From Galaxea fascicularis (taxonomy: Eukaryota; Cnidaria; Anthozoa; Scleractinia; Euphylliidae), in contig OX419343.1 in assembly GCA_948470475.1 (NCBI GenBank), positions 25,175,302 through 25,239,301 on the forward strand: DNA of 64,000 bases, written 5' to 3'. Below are positions 45,107 to 57,042 of the stretch, one piece after another. The translations under genes were made by a program, and so were the position numbers. How positions within the stretch are numbered: position 1 is the first letter of the stretch; each line of letters starts with the position of its first letter. The notes beneath the pieces are model-generated. The model did not search any database, was not told where the DNA came from, and saw only the letters and a program-made list of their open reading frames with translations.

Positions 45107-47631
45107 GGTATTGACTTACAGGCAAATTTTGGATGTGAAAGGGCAGCTGTCTCCCATTATTTATTTTCACTCCCAGAAATGAAATGCAAAATAATGCAAA
45201 TGTGGGAAAAAAACAACACAAGCATTTCTACATGCATTTCCCTTTTTCATCATCTAATATGATTGGAAATATAGAAATCAGAGCATTTTCCAGTGAGTAC
45301 AGCTTTGCTACTTGCCAAACCCAATTGCCTTATTTTTAGATTTTAAAAACAAATGATAGTAATGTTAGTTTTAAAATCCATTATCATTTCAAATTGCATT
45401 ACATCTTAGCAACTAAATGCAACATCAGTTCTTTTAGCATTTTATTTTTGTGTACCTCAGTTTTGACAATTATTTCATATCATTAGTGGTATAAGTACAC
45501 TGTATGTACATTTTAAACCTTGTCATTGTATTATATATTTAACAAATGGACTTTGTAAATTGCCTTCTTGATTTAATTACATTTTTAGCCAGACATGGGT
45601 TGAGAACTCTTTCACTTAAGTATGAGCAGCCATACCATCAATTGAATATTAAATTATGAGTGTCCACATGGCTTTCAATGGAAGCCAGTTGTGAGACACT
45701 GCGTAACTGGCTACTTGGCCATGTTGGTCAGCAAATACTTGAAAAATATGATTCTTACAATGGCCGCTTCATTTGCCACAGCCGTCTACTATCATAGGGG
45801 GATATACCTGCGTTAAAATAATCATTTCTTTTAACTCTCACTGTTGCACATAATTTGATTTAGAAAATTTACAAAATTCAACAGATTGAATGCCCTGTGT
45901 TCACTCCATTATCACAGTAACATTAATTAAATGCATCTCCAAAAATCAGGCCAAACAAATTTAATGATTGTAATACACATATATTTTATAATGCTGTTCT
46001 CATGTACAGGCGTAAAGTTCTTTATCTATGTACAAAACAGACTGTGTAAAAATGTTTCTTAACCACATTTGTCTTCTCTGACCTGACTGACACAATAAAT
46101 ATGTAAAGGTATAAATATTATTGTCTAATAAACAACTTGACTGCTTTCCTGAAAATGACCAACCACAAGTTCCTCTAGCAGCATACATTGTCCAAAAACT
46201 CAAACCATTTTATAGTTGCAGAAGGTTAAACAAAAAAAGAAATCCTGAAATTACATGTAGTATCTGGCCACTTGTTCAAGGAAATAACTTTTTGTTCTGC
46301 TTAAAAAAACTAGATGTCATAAAACTTTTAATGAGCTATCTATATTGTGATCTTGATCTTTGACACTTCACAAAGGCTTGCAAACTCCAACCATGTCAGT
46401 CATATCTGGAAATATGAATTCAAAACGAGAACACTTTTATTACAAAATTGAAAGCCAAACAAAGTTCTGATGTGCTTTCTGAGAAGCTCCATAAAATACT
46501 ATTTCTTGTCTCAGGTAGTTAATATAACTAGTAGTAACCACAGGTTAGAAAGTGCGGGCCTGAATGCACTTGAAGAGCTTTTGTTTAGATGTTGGCAATA
46601 GAGAAGATGGTAATGCGTGCCTTGTTTTGAAAGCGTGACAGAAAATTGGCGTTACTTTCGATTCTCACTGGTTAGCTAATTAAATATTCGATCAAGGAAG
46701 GAAGAAGGCACCGGTCGCGGAGGAATGTTTATTTGCTCAAAATTGAGGCAAAATCTTTCAGAGATGCAAGACAGGACATTGAAAGGATACAGAAAGTAAT
46801 TTGGGACCATTTGCTAGCTTTTAAGGGTGAAATTATCCAGAAGCAAGCTTTATTTTCGCTTCCGTTTCGAACACCGAATAATTCACGCATTGTTTTATAT
46901 ACACTGTCTGTTCTGTTTTTTCTTTCGTTCTCTTTTCTACCTCGCCAAGGTCTTTTTTTCGTCTAAATCACGTAAGGAAAGCTTGGAATTAATGTTCTCA
47001 TTCAAGGGTTAGCTCTGAGGTAATAATTCTGCGATTTTTTTGATCCCATGTGACAAACTGTTATAATTGACACATTTTTCACATTCTGATCGTTCTTAGT
47101 TGCAGAACAAAATTTCAATTTCCGGTTTCAGCGTCCCTGTTATAAACATGGCGCGTACGCGTAATACGCAATCCGCTGATCACTGTCAAGATTAGGGTTG
47201 CGGGCCTCTCTTGGGCCCGCAATAATATAAGAGCATAATTTATTACTAACCCCTCTTGTTCAACACAAATTAGCATATGAATATGATCAAATGCACCTTA
47301 CAAAGAAAGCTTTATGGTAATTTTATTCTAAATCAACTCAAATCATTAAATCAAATGTTGGTTTTTGGGGAGAGGGGAAAACTGGAGTACCTGGAGAAAA
47401 ACCTCTCTGAGCAGAGAAGAGAACCAACAAACTCAGCCCACTTATGATGCTGAGTCTGGGAATCAAACTTGAGACACGTTGGTGGAAGGCAGGTGCTCTC
47501 ACCACTGTGCCAACCCTGCTCCCCATGAATTTCTGAATGTGAGTGTGTCCTTGCCTGTCATGGTTCTCTTTAGTCCAGTGAAAATTTACACTAATTTGTC
47601 ATCAGCATAGGACATGCCTGTTTCAGTTTTG
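45107..47631. other. Intergenic, convergent 3' ends of DONSON and CCDC148
   Basis: AT-rich sequence of 2.5 kb between two convergent genes. Apart from the tRNA-derived repeat at 47370-47524 nothing can be supported. Short frames (46000-47012) have no domain or splice context. It presumably includes both 3' UTRs. Confidence 0.55.
47370..47524 (-). repeat. tRNA-derived SINE, minus orientation
   Basis: Reading the minus strand from 47524: a tRNA-like head with an A box (ttggcacagtgg) and a B box (agtttgattcc) about 35 bp apart, then an unrelated body. It lacks a proper acceptor stem and cloverleaf, so it is a SINE and not a tRNA gene. Confidence 0.6.
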
Positions 47632-50600
47632 TTACAAGTAACCAATATCATACTTAAACGCAGTTGAATGTTGGTCCTTCCTGGGTTCCTGTGGTGGTTT
47701 CACAGCAGCCATGATCATTCTTGCATAATCTGAATTATGCATTCCTGCATCTCTTAGAGCTTTTTCCACTTTCAACCTTCTGTCACTTGATATCTGTCAC
47801 AGGAATTCGTGAATGTAACACAACTGTTCGACACATTTGGGTAGATACATTTCATTCACTGACTAAAGTAATAAAAATATTTATGTCTCGAAACATTTAA
47901 TGCAGCAGATCATTGTTCTACCAGTAAAGTGTGTAAGTCAGTAACTATATCACCCTTTAACCCACAACAGTGACCGGTGTATAATTTCTCCTTGCATTGT
48001 TACTACTTAACAATGATTTAACCGCTGACCGGTGACTCAATTGGTTGAGTGCCGGACTACCGTGCAGGAAGTCATGGGTTCAAAGCCCCGGCTGGATCAA
48101 CACTGTGGGTCTTTAAATAACTAAGGAGAAAGTACTTCCTGTAAGACTTTCTAGTCTTCTTGGATAAGGACAATAATCTGGAGGTCACAATTCTGTGGGA
48201 CAGAATGAACCCTGGCTGTGACCACCCGTAGTGCTGACCTTGGGTTGGTGCTTCACATAGGGATGACCTCATTGCACCTTTCCCCCTTGGACACACTTAG
48301 TATGATATGGTATGATACTTGATTATGAATAGGATTCTTGAGAATAAAAAAAAGTGATCACCAACCAGGGGAAGAGGTTACCACAAGACACATCAGGAGT
48401 TCAGTGATGAGAATATCCAATCACATTGATCCCAGGGGTGAAAGGTTAATAACAGTTATTTACAAAAATAATCTACATTCTTTTGTTCCTTTAAACTGCA
48501 TTCTTGATTTGCAAAGGGGGAGAGGTGCTGATTAGAAAACCCAAGACTTCCACCAGTGGAGGAATGGTCAACAGAGAAGGTCTCAGTCATACCAAAACTT
48601 GGGTGGTTTAATGTTACATTCACAAAAAATATTCTCCACTGACCTTCCTTTCATCGTAACCATGAACATCAAACAGGGGGTGCTGAAGTTCCAGTTCTTC
48701 CTCATACATGCTGGCCATGCGTGCTTGGGATGCCTGTGTAGAGCAATATTCACAGTGTTAAGAGAAAAAGCAGGGTTTTCCTTTGCAAATGGAGTTGCAG
48801 TCAGCCCAACCAAAGCAGCTGGAGATATAAGGGCATGTCAAGAAAAATTATTAACAGCAATACTTTGGCATGCAGTTACCAGCAACTGAGCTGTTCACAG
48901 GCAGTGAAAAATCGCCAGTCGCCAGCTCAAAAGGAAAACCCTGTAGAAAGTCCTATTCTAGTACATTTCTGGTGGTTAGTTATGCACATACAAATTATAG
49001 CTTACTTATTCCTTAATGTAATGAATAAAACATGATGTTGATAACATAAGAACTCAATTTGTTTACCCACCTCTGTGCTTTTGTAAATTCTCTCTGGGTC
49101 ATCTTCTACGTGGACTTGTACCTTATAAACAAATTTTTAGAAAAATGATGAGCATAAAACATGAACAGCATTGCAGAACTGCTACTCCCCACAAGCTGTC
49201 CGAGTGCTGGTACAATATGAGCCTAAAAATCTACAACTTACACACCCATGTGAACAACCCACATTACATGATGTATGACCAACCTTTTTGTTGAATGAAT
49301 ATTAAATGCTTTAATTTCCAATCTGATGCAAAACAAACAACTAACTACAACACTACCGACAACCACTGGAACAGACACCAAACTGAGTGTTCAAAGGGCC
49401 CACTGGGACTTAAGCGGGCCAAAGGAAGAATGTAATATTGTCATGAGGAGGCAGGATGGCCAAGTGGTGTAGGGCGCTGGATTTCAATGCAGTGACCCGG
49501 GTTCAAATCCCACTCTAGCCACTAGCTGGTGTTGTTCTGGGTTCGTGCCTGGATCAACTCCTTGGTCCTCGTTGTAAATAGTCAACTGGTCTGCCTTCCA
49601 CTAGTTGGGATTCTTAACTCTGTTGTGTTCATTTGTATTATTTGTTTCATTGTCCCTGAACAGCCCCTCTAGGGGAGTGGTCAATAGGCCATTTCCGAGT
49701 TCATGTCTGCCTTCTCTTCAAAGCGAGTCTAAGTGCGAAGTTTTTGTGATGGTAATTAGTTCTACTTTACATATGAATGAAAACTAATTTTCATAACAAA
49801 AACTTCGCACTTAGACTCACTTTGAACAGGAGGCAGACATGAACTCAGAAATGGCCTATTGAGTATTTATGTTTATGTTTATATTACCATTTGGTAGCAC
49901 TACCTGTTGTCGAAGTCTGTCCAGTCTTTTTTCCTTTTCAAGTTCCTGCTCCAGAGCCAGTTCTTTGGCCATTTGCTTTGCCTCTTGCCGTAAATGCAAC
50001 TGTTCCTCTCGATATTTAACCCTGGGAAAAGTCATTATTTCAAACTGGGTAAAATTTAAACATGGAAATTTAGAAGTGATAAAATATTTCACATCTTATC
50101 ACTTTATGTTGCTTTTAAATTCCTAACTTTACATATGTAATTTCAGTTGCACCTATACTTTTAAAATTAACGACCATGGAGAATTCAAAACACTGTTACC
50201 TTTTATCACCAGTTTTAACTATCAAAGTTTTTGTTTGTTGTCATTATGGCTTTCTTCTTTGATCCATTTATTTGAGAAAAGTATTGAATTAAAATTCACT
50301 TAATACACATTATCACATTATTATGGACCCCTAATACCTCCACATTTTACACAGGGCAGAGTTAGATCCTCTTACCTAAGTAGTATATTTTATTAGTTAG
50401 TGTTTTATCCTTTGTTATAATCAAATTGTTGCTGGTGATATACCTTTCGCGATCCAACACAGCTTGTTCTGCCATTTTTTCCAGCAGCTCTCCCAGCCTT
50501 TTCCTTTCACGTTCAGCTGACATTTCTCTTTGTTTTTCTTTCCTTTCCCTGTAATCCTGGATCTGTTGAATTAAAAGTTTAAAAAGAAAGTGAAAACACT

Positions 50601-53600
50601 AGTTTTGTAACATAAAATTGTGAAGAGCTTTGTGGTGCCCTCAGTTTACATGCAAGTTTTAGAGTTTTGATGACATTACAAGTTAGAAAACCAACCATTT
50701 GACATCAGATGTTTAAACCTATGCAAAACTCCACCTCCCCCCCCTTTTTAGACGCGATGACAAAAAACTTACATAAGCACTTCCCACAGATCATGACACA
50801 TTGCATACATGGTAAACTCACTTGTTTATGTTGCTGAGCTCTGCGTTTCTGCTCCCTTTCCTCAGCAGCTCTCATTTCTCTTTCTTCCTCTTCCTGTTGT
50901 TTTGCAGCAATGACAGCTTGGAGCTTTAATACTTCAAGTTTCTGTTCACGGAATGCAAGCACCTAAATGGAAAACAAAAAATGTGTGACCAACATAACAG
51001 CTCTCAAAGCTTCTTGTACAGGTATGAAGAAGAACGTTTAGTAACTATTTCGTAAACCTTCTTGTACAGCTCTTGGCATATGCTCTCTTGCTTCTTTCTT
51101 GTCTTAGCCTTTTCTGCTGCCTCTTCATAAGCTGCCCAAGCATCCACAAATGTTGCTTTTATTTTGACAAGCAAGTCTTCTCTGTCATGAGTCCAGGCAC
51201 GGAGAGCACTATGGTACTGCTCCTGGTAAAACTTGTGAGCAAGAAACCACTCTTCATGTTCAACCTAAAATAAATACCAACAATTAACCATTGTGTGACC
51301 AAGTTTTGTTGAGTTGAAGGGTTGTCTTGGATCAAAGAGACAGCCATTATAAGGACTCTTGATAGAAATCAGCCAGCAGGGCTGTCACTAATTTTTGAAG
51401 TAGGTGGGGATATATACAAAAAAATAGCCAGGGATTTGAGTCGCTGTAGTGAAGTCAACATACCAGTTTTATATCTAAGTAGCCAAGGATATACCTCAAA
51501 ATACGAAGGTAAAATCCCTGGCCCCCAGCCCTTAATGACAGTTCTGAGCCAGGGATCAAAGTACCATTTACTTTGCCCTGTCTTCTTTGATTAGATTTCT
51601 GTGTTTTGGTTGTAGTTTTTAAAAGTAAAAAGCCAAGCCAAAATGCACTGTTGGTTGCTTCTCCCATATTAAGCATTTGAATTGAAAACTGCTGTTAGTA
51701 ACTGCTTGTTCAGACTTGCTGGTGCACAACAACAGCACCCTAGACTTTGAAAATTGAAGGTAGGGGGGGGGGGGGGGCTGGGTGGGTGCTCAATTTACGA
51801 GGATAGTTTTTTGACTTGATGTTATGAAGCACCATAATAATAGTTTAACTGTCAATGACGCTTTATAACTGGCATCACCGTCAGCGACAACTCAAGGTTG
51901 GTAAAAATGCAATATTGTCTCACAAATGTTTTATTTGAAAAATGCTTCTCTTACCAAGTTGGAACGTGTTTTGTGTGGCATTTCTTTTAACATTCTATCA
52001 ATATAAAGCTTTCTTCTGTTTGGTAACTCAGGTGGGTACTGCTCCATCAAATGAACAAAGTGAAAATGGTCCACTTTGGACCAACCCCCTGTAATGGATC
52101 TAAAATAAAAGATAATTCCACACCAATATTAACAAGTTACTACCGATGACAACATGTATTCATATTTGAACTAGAAACTTGTAACAATTTACCGGTAAAT
52201 ATACTTAACATTTAAACTAGGAACCAAACAAAGAACTCACTGTTTGACATTTAGATACTTGATATCCAGATATTCTAACTGAGCTTCATATTTCTTATCA
52301 AGTAGATTAAATTCTTCCAACACAGAAATCCTCAGCTGCTCATCAGGGCACTCAAGTTCATAAGCTTCTTCAGGGACCCCTCTCTCTGTAACAATTTCAG
52401 ATGCCAATTCTGATCCCATGATTTCATGCAAACCCATCTTGTCAAGCTCTTGTTCAAGCTGTTCTTGTTCTGCTTGTAGTTTTTCCATCACCACTCGCTG
52501 CTGCATCTTGACTGACTCCACCACCTTCAAGACCTCTGCATGTTCTCCACTAGCAAGACCTGTAGGAATATTTCAAGATCAATGTCAGGAAATTCTAAGC
52601 TGTGGCATAGAAGTGGGATAGTTTTTTCAAAGGATGACTTTCAAATGTATGTGTGTCTACCCCGATAAGTATTACCAAAGTCAAACTCATGACAGTGATG
52701 AGCAGGGCTTCCAACAGAATCCAGCTACCACTGGGGCTCTGGAAGGTGTGAGGCATCGAGTCACTGGCTACAATTGGACAAATACTTGAATATATAATCA
52801 CTTTGATTGCCACAGTCTGCATACATGTATGCCTACTACAAATCTTATTGAAAGCCCTGATTGAAGAGTCTGGTTTACAGACTGTCACTCTTCTGCAGTG
52901 ACTTGATAAAATGTACATCATTATCAGTGTTCCAGATAAGCGGCGGGTCTCGGGTCAAAAACCCGAGAAATCTGGCTCCCTGACCCGACACACAGAGTTG
53001 TTAAGTAAGAAAATTAGGGAAGACCCGTGTCTTATGACCCCTTAAAAATTTTCCGTGACTCCCTAACTCTGAAAGTTAACTGGAACATTGCATGCATTAT
53101 GAACATCCCTGTATTTCTTAAACCTGTTGACTCACCCATCAAGATTCTGTCCCTGTTCTCGCCAACCCAAAACTGTAAGTCCTCCCTTAAATCCCATAAT
53201 GGTTGAATAGTGTTCTCTTTGAATTCGCGAGTGTCTTCACTAAGAATTTCTTCATATGTTTCAAGATCTTTGAAAAACTCCTTTATGGAGCTATAGTCTA
53301 AGGGACTACCAGGTCTCAAGGCTTCAATTTCACTCTGAAGTTTCCGTTGTAAACTGTGAAGTCTTATTTTCTCCTTTGACCAACAAGCTTTGTGTTGCTG
53401 GAGGATGCTTTGTTCCTTTTTCTCCTTGCTAGCTTTAGTGATTTTTTCAACCTTCTGAATGGTTTCTTTCCCAGCTGCCTTCCTGAGTTGAGCTATAGCC
53501 TGGAGTTTGTCATAATCGGCTGATCTATATCTGTTGCTTCCCTGCCCTTCAATGAAGCGATTCACCAATGAACTATCTGCATACAGCAAAGAAAGTCACT

Positions 53601-54091
53601 ACATGGTCTAATAACTTAAAAGTCACATAATATTAAGTAGAAAATTGAGTTCTGTAGCATTGATACAATCATCTGACAGATGACACTAGAAATTGCCGCA
53701 AGAGTAAGTCTAAGAAGACGAATGAGAGTGTTGAATGCACAATAAAAATTACTGGATCGTCTTTTAGTGATGTTCAAGTTTAATAACACATTCATCATGC
53801 ATAATTTCAATAATTAAAAGCTTAAATACACTGTAGCCTTAATAATTCCCATTGTCAGCATCGCTGAATTGGACTTCCCTTATAGATTTTTAACCAAAAC
53901 AACACTGGTAAACGCAAAGCAAGCATCAACAGAAAGATCTGTGCATTCCAAAATTTTCTGTACTGTACATGTTGAAAGCGTCATAGGCCTCTATTAATTT
54001 TTTACATGGTCGCATGGTGTTAATCCCTACCTGCGGCGCCGATCGCAGTTCTGTGGAAGTTCACAAACTTCCTAAGATCCCTTCCACTCAT
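47632..54091 (-). CDS. CCDC148: Coiled-coil domain-containing protein 148
   Basis: Eleven phase-consistent exons on the minus strand: 54031-54091, 53136-53576, 52241-52559, 51955-52099, 51058-51264, 50822-50962, 50444-50562, 49904-50021, 49071-49121, 48644-48733 and 47632-47793, giving 617 aa (the human protein is about 590). Segments that identify the family, in order, are YRSADYDKLQAIAQLRKA; the QQHKACW block; MEQYPPELPNRRKLYID followed by PHKTRSNLVEHEEW; long Glu/Lys/Arg/Gln-rich coiled coil; a DDPERIYKSTE turn; ELELQHPLFDVHGYDE; and the C-terminal LRDAGMHNSDYAR with PRKDQHSTAF. The molecular role of CCDC148 is not established. The start at 54091 is the first ATG upstream of a good donor (GCAG|GTAGGG). 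The introns carry SINEs and a foldback repeat, none disrupting an exon. Confidence 0.9.
48021..48320 (+). repeat. tRNA-derived SINE in a CCDC148 intron (A)
   Basis: The head has an A-box-like 'tgactcaattggttgag' and B-box 'gggttcaaagccc', spaced as in a tRNA, then a body of over 200 bp ending in 'tatgatatggtatgatac'. It is antisense to CCDC148, in its last intron. The long non-tRNA body marks it as a SINE. Confidence 0.65.
49443..49680 (+). repeat. tRNA-derived SINE in a CCDC148 intron (B)
   Basis: An A box (tggccaagtgg, 49457-49467) and a B box (ggttcaaatcc, 49500-49510) lie 32 bp apart in a Leu/Ser-tRNA-like head, followed by a body ending 'cccctctaggggagtgg'. It abuts the palindrome at 49681-49862. 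Confidence 0.65.
49681..49862. repeat. Palindromic foldback MITE in a CCDC148 intron
   Basis: 182 bp with arms of about 70 bp (outer end 'tcaataggccattt', inner 'acttcgcacttagactc') that are near-perfect reverse complements, and a central loop of about 35 bp. Non-coding, located 41 bp from exon 8. Confidence 0.75.
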
Positions 54092-54250
54092 CCAAGCAAA
54101 GGAAAATGAACTACATCGTTATATTTCTCGACAACAGCTCGTTGGCAACCAACCCAAAAAAATCAACAACTCTTTTCATCCAGGCGCTGTTTTGAAAGTC
54201 TATATGGACCTCTCTTTCAAGCGCATAGCCTCACTTCCACACTTTCCAAG
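54092..54250. promoter_or_regulatory. Shared promoter region of CCDC148 and INO80C
   Basis: Only 159 bp separate the start codons of the divergent genes CCDC148 (minus) and INO80C (plus), so both 5' UTRs and promoters must overlap here. No TATA box is evident, which fits a bidirectional housekeeping promoter. This is inferred from spacing. Confidence 0.6.
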
Positions 54251-57042
54251 ATGGCGTCTAGCCGAAGCAAAAAATCTAAACGCTCACAAAGCCCTGCTTC
54301 GGCTTCTTGCCCTGTTCCAAGCAAGCGAAAAAGACCATTGACGGTAATTTAATTCACCGTTTTAACCGTTATAGGCATCTTTTTTAAATCAATGTTTTTA
54401 TTTTTAGCCCTGTGTAGCGGACGAAGTGGAGTCGAATTCTAGCAGTCGGAGCAGTGCTTCCTCCTACAGTGTTGTGAGCGAGGCAAGCGTCAATCCAAAT
54501 GGACTATTTTTTTTCAAAGATACTAATTTCGAAGTAAGTCAGATCTAAGTGTGGAGCAACACTTGGTTAAACTACAGAATAGCGATGTTTTCTGTTTATG
54601 CAGGCCGTTCATGCACCTATCAGTGTCAAGCCCGAGGGGGGGGGGGGGGGGTCGGGCAACCCACGGGAATTTGACTGTCACGTATATCCCGAGGGTAGAG
54701 ATTTTGATCGGACATCATGGCCCCAGGGTGGGGAATTTTATTGCTTTCCTCTTGTGTGCAGCAAGGACTGCAGGGGATTTTGATACTTTGACAAGTATTT
54801 TTTGCCCGGGGGTGGGGATTTTGATAATTTTTTTCAGAAAATGTCAAAATCCCCACCCTATGCCCGACCTTCCCCCCCCCCCCTTGGGCTTGACACTGAT
54901 AGGTGCATTACAAACATTGATGTCAAATTTCTTTGATGTTCAAATTTGCCAGCCATTGAACAATGACATTGTTTCAACAGCCAATAACCCTCTGGTTGGC
55001 ACATTAATAACAACACGTGACGTAATGCGAAACATCGCTATACAGGGCCACTAATTTACATACCATTGCATAACAATAGTGCTCATTGGTATACATATCA
55101 GTTCTACAAAAGCCTTTCACACCTGTAAACTAGGGGGACGGAAATGGCCCTACATTCTGTAGTTGCTCCCAACACCTTAAGTTAGGGAGCAGTTTAGCTT
55201 TAAGTTTTAGCCAGTTGCCTCTGGAGATTTCAAATCTGGATATTTTTCTTCTGTGCCAAACCCCCCCATTTTATTGGAAATTTTGTAAATGAAGAGTGTC
55301 ATTTCATTTACGGTTACCTTCATGTTAGCTTGTAATCACTGTGGTATGTACCCTGCGAGCAGAGGTCTCTTCAATCTTCCTAGATAAGTCGGGAAGAGGA
55401 AGAGACCTCTGCCAACCGCCTCGACTTTCTTTGATTTGCCGCTCATCCACCGAAATGGATGAGTCAGTCTGGTTTAAAACCGGTTTTTACCGTTTCACGG
55501 CAGTGCGCATACTCCTTGATGGAGTTGCTGACTTAATAGATGCCCGCGGTATATTGTTTACGCAAGTCAATTCACAAAACGGCGGATGCCTCGGCTGGCA
55601 TATCTCTCTCAAAGAAAGTCTTTGACAAAGCAGTGAACAGCGTACGGGGAAAAGTGAACACTGGAATAGTTAAGCTCACAGAACACCAGTTTAAGGCCTT
55701 GAATAATTTTCTGTGTGGAAAATATTCGTTTGTTTGCTTGCCTACCGGCCATGGTAAATCAATGATCTATCAACTTTGCTCTGTTGTTGTGAAAGAACTT
55801 TCTTCTTCTGGTGTGGAACAGTTCCAGACTGACCCAATAGTAGTTGTAATCTCTCCGCTAATTTCGCTGATCTCAGATCAGATAGGCTCATGTGAAAAGC
55901 TGGGAATTAAAGCGTGTAAAGTGGACTCAGAGAGCCTCGATCGGTTAAAGGAAGAATGCGTGTTTGAAATTTTATATGAAAGCGAGGCTAATAAAGGCTT
56001 GGTTACATTTCATTTCATGCATGCTCAACAAGAAAAGTTGAGGCGGTTGGCAGAGGTCTCTTCCTCTTCCCGACTTATCTAGGAAGATCGAAGAGACCTC
56101 TGCTCGCAGGGTATGTGGTATGTTGATGGCCAATTTTTGTTTCATAAACAGCACTCTGGTGTTAATGCAGGCAAGAAAAAGATATGGAAAAATTTGAAGC
56201 AGATTATGGGCTTAGAAAGGGGGCTGCCATGGAAACAAGATGACCCAACATGTAAGAAAATATAATTTGTTTTACACTGTAGTCAGGTTTGAACAACTAG
56301 TAGATTTATACTAAAACAATTAGATTATCTGCTCTCCATTTCTATGTGCGATAGCTGATTCGGGCTGCACCCTCATCAGCTATCATGGAATAGAAATCTT
56401 GAGCTCATAATCTAATAACAATAATTATTATTGTTACGTAGAAAGCATATGGAAACATTTTGGTTAATGTATTATCCTATTCATCTTTTTCTTGTTTACA
56501 GATAGCAGTATAGATGCCCCACCTTCATTCAAACCAGCAAAAAAATATGCCGACCTTTCTGGTTTGCCGGTACATTTTTCTTTTTTCTTTTGTTTACTTG
56601 ATATTTTTCAGTGGTGAGCTGGCAAGATGGACGTCTAAAGTTAGCTCCATCATTTTTAATCTAAAACTGCAGCTTAATCACTTTGTATTTATGTAGCTGT
56701 GCTTAACTTGATGATAGGCTTTCTAATTGTCACTGCTGGCCGCTATTAGCCTTTGCTATTTGCGAGCAGTGTCAATCATGTAAGGATAATATTTATTTAT
56801 ATCTTTTTATTTGACCTGATGTAAATAGGTTGTTGCTATGCGTAATCACTTGCTAGCCACTCTTCCACATTAACTTTTGTGTTGTCCTGAGGGAGTTCTT
56901 GTTTTTACATTTTTAGGCAAAGTACAAAGATCCAAGGACTGGAATACAGTACAACAATTCCATGGAGTTCGGATCAATTCGCAGTCTGCCTATGGATATT
57001 GTCAGTGGTTACTTGGCACTACGGAAAGCTGCCTCTACATAA
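54251..57042 (+). CDS. INO80C: INO80 chromatin-remodelling complex subunit C
   Basis: Five exons, 54251-54343, 54408-54533, 56152-56251, 56502-56569 and 56917-57042, give 170 aa (vertebrate forms are about 190). INO80C, the counterpart of yeast Ies6, is a nuclear subunit of the INO80 ATP-dependent nucleosome remodeller. Visible features: a basic N-terminus rich in Ser/Lys, FFFKDTNFE, KKKIWKNLKQIM followed by LPWKQDDP, SIDAPPSFKPAKKYADLSG, and the C-terminal YL1_C domain with KYKDPRTGIQYN and RSLPMDIVSGYLALRKA. Splice phases are 0, 0, 1 and 0. The gene is complete. Intron 2 (54534-56151) is swollen by two transposable elements, which leave the exons untouched. Confidence 0.95.
54611..54908. 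mobile_element. GC-rich MITE in INO80C intron 2
   Basis: 298 bp with perfect inverted ends of at least 23 bp (atgcacctatcagtgtcaag then ccc) flanking long G or C runs. The interior repeats 'ggtggggattttga'-type blocks. It resembles the GC-tipped family elsewhere in the window only in its G/C runs; the terminal 20 bp differ. Confidence 0.75.
55349..56113 (+). mobile_element. Mutator-type (Pack-MULE-like) element carrying a helicase fragment
   Basis: 765 bp with long inverted ends of about 74 bp (left taccctgcgagcagaggtct and onward, right the reverse complement with one or two differences), flanked by a perfect 9-bp direct repeat TGTGGTATG (55340-55348 and 56114-56122). Long inverted ends plus a 9-bp duplication are the signature of Mutator-like elements. 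Between them lies part of a RecQ-like helicase instead of a transposase. It is inserted in INO80C intron 2, same strand. Confidence 0.8.
55540..56082 (+). pseudogene. Captured RecQ-like helicase fragment
   Basis: A 180-codon frame within the Mutator-type element. The middle reads as the start of a RecQ-family superfamily 2 helicase: LTEHQFKALNNFL (Q-motif-like), CLPTGHGKSMIYQL (Walker A, motif I) and VVVISPLISLISDQI (motif Ia). It then proceeds to about motif Ib, with no DEAH box or later motifs. The last 13 or so codons run into the right inverted repeat, so the C-terminus is transposon sequence. It cannot be a working helicase. It could act as a decoy transcript or simply be debris. Confidence 0.75.

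Noticed and set aside
48021..48095. tRNA-like sequence with A and B boxes.
   Set aside because: The acceptor and anticodon stems do not pair, and a long repeat body follows. It was called as a SINE instead of a tRNA gene.
48734..48830. Open frame continuing upstream of CCDC148 exon 10 (reads LVGLTATPFAKEN).
   Set aside because: It is in another frame than the family-matching exon, which begins at the CTACACAG acceptor; it resembles a helicase motif only by chance.
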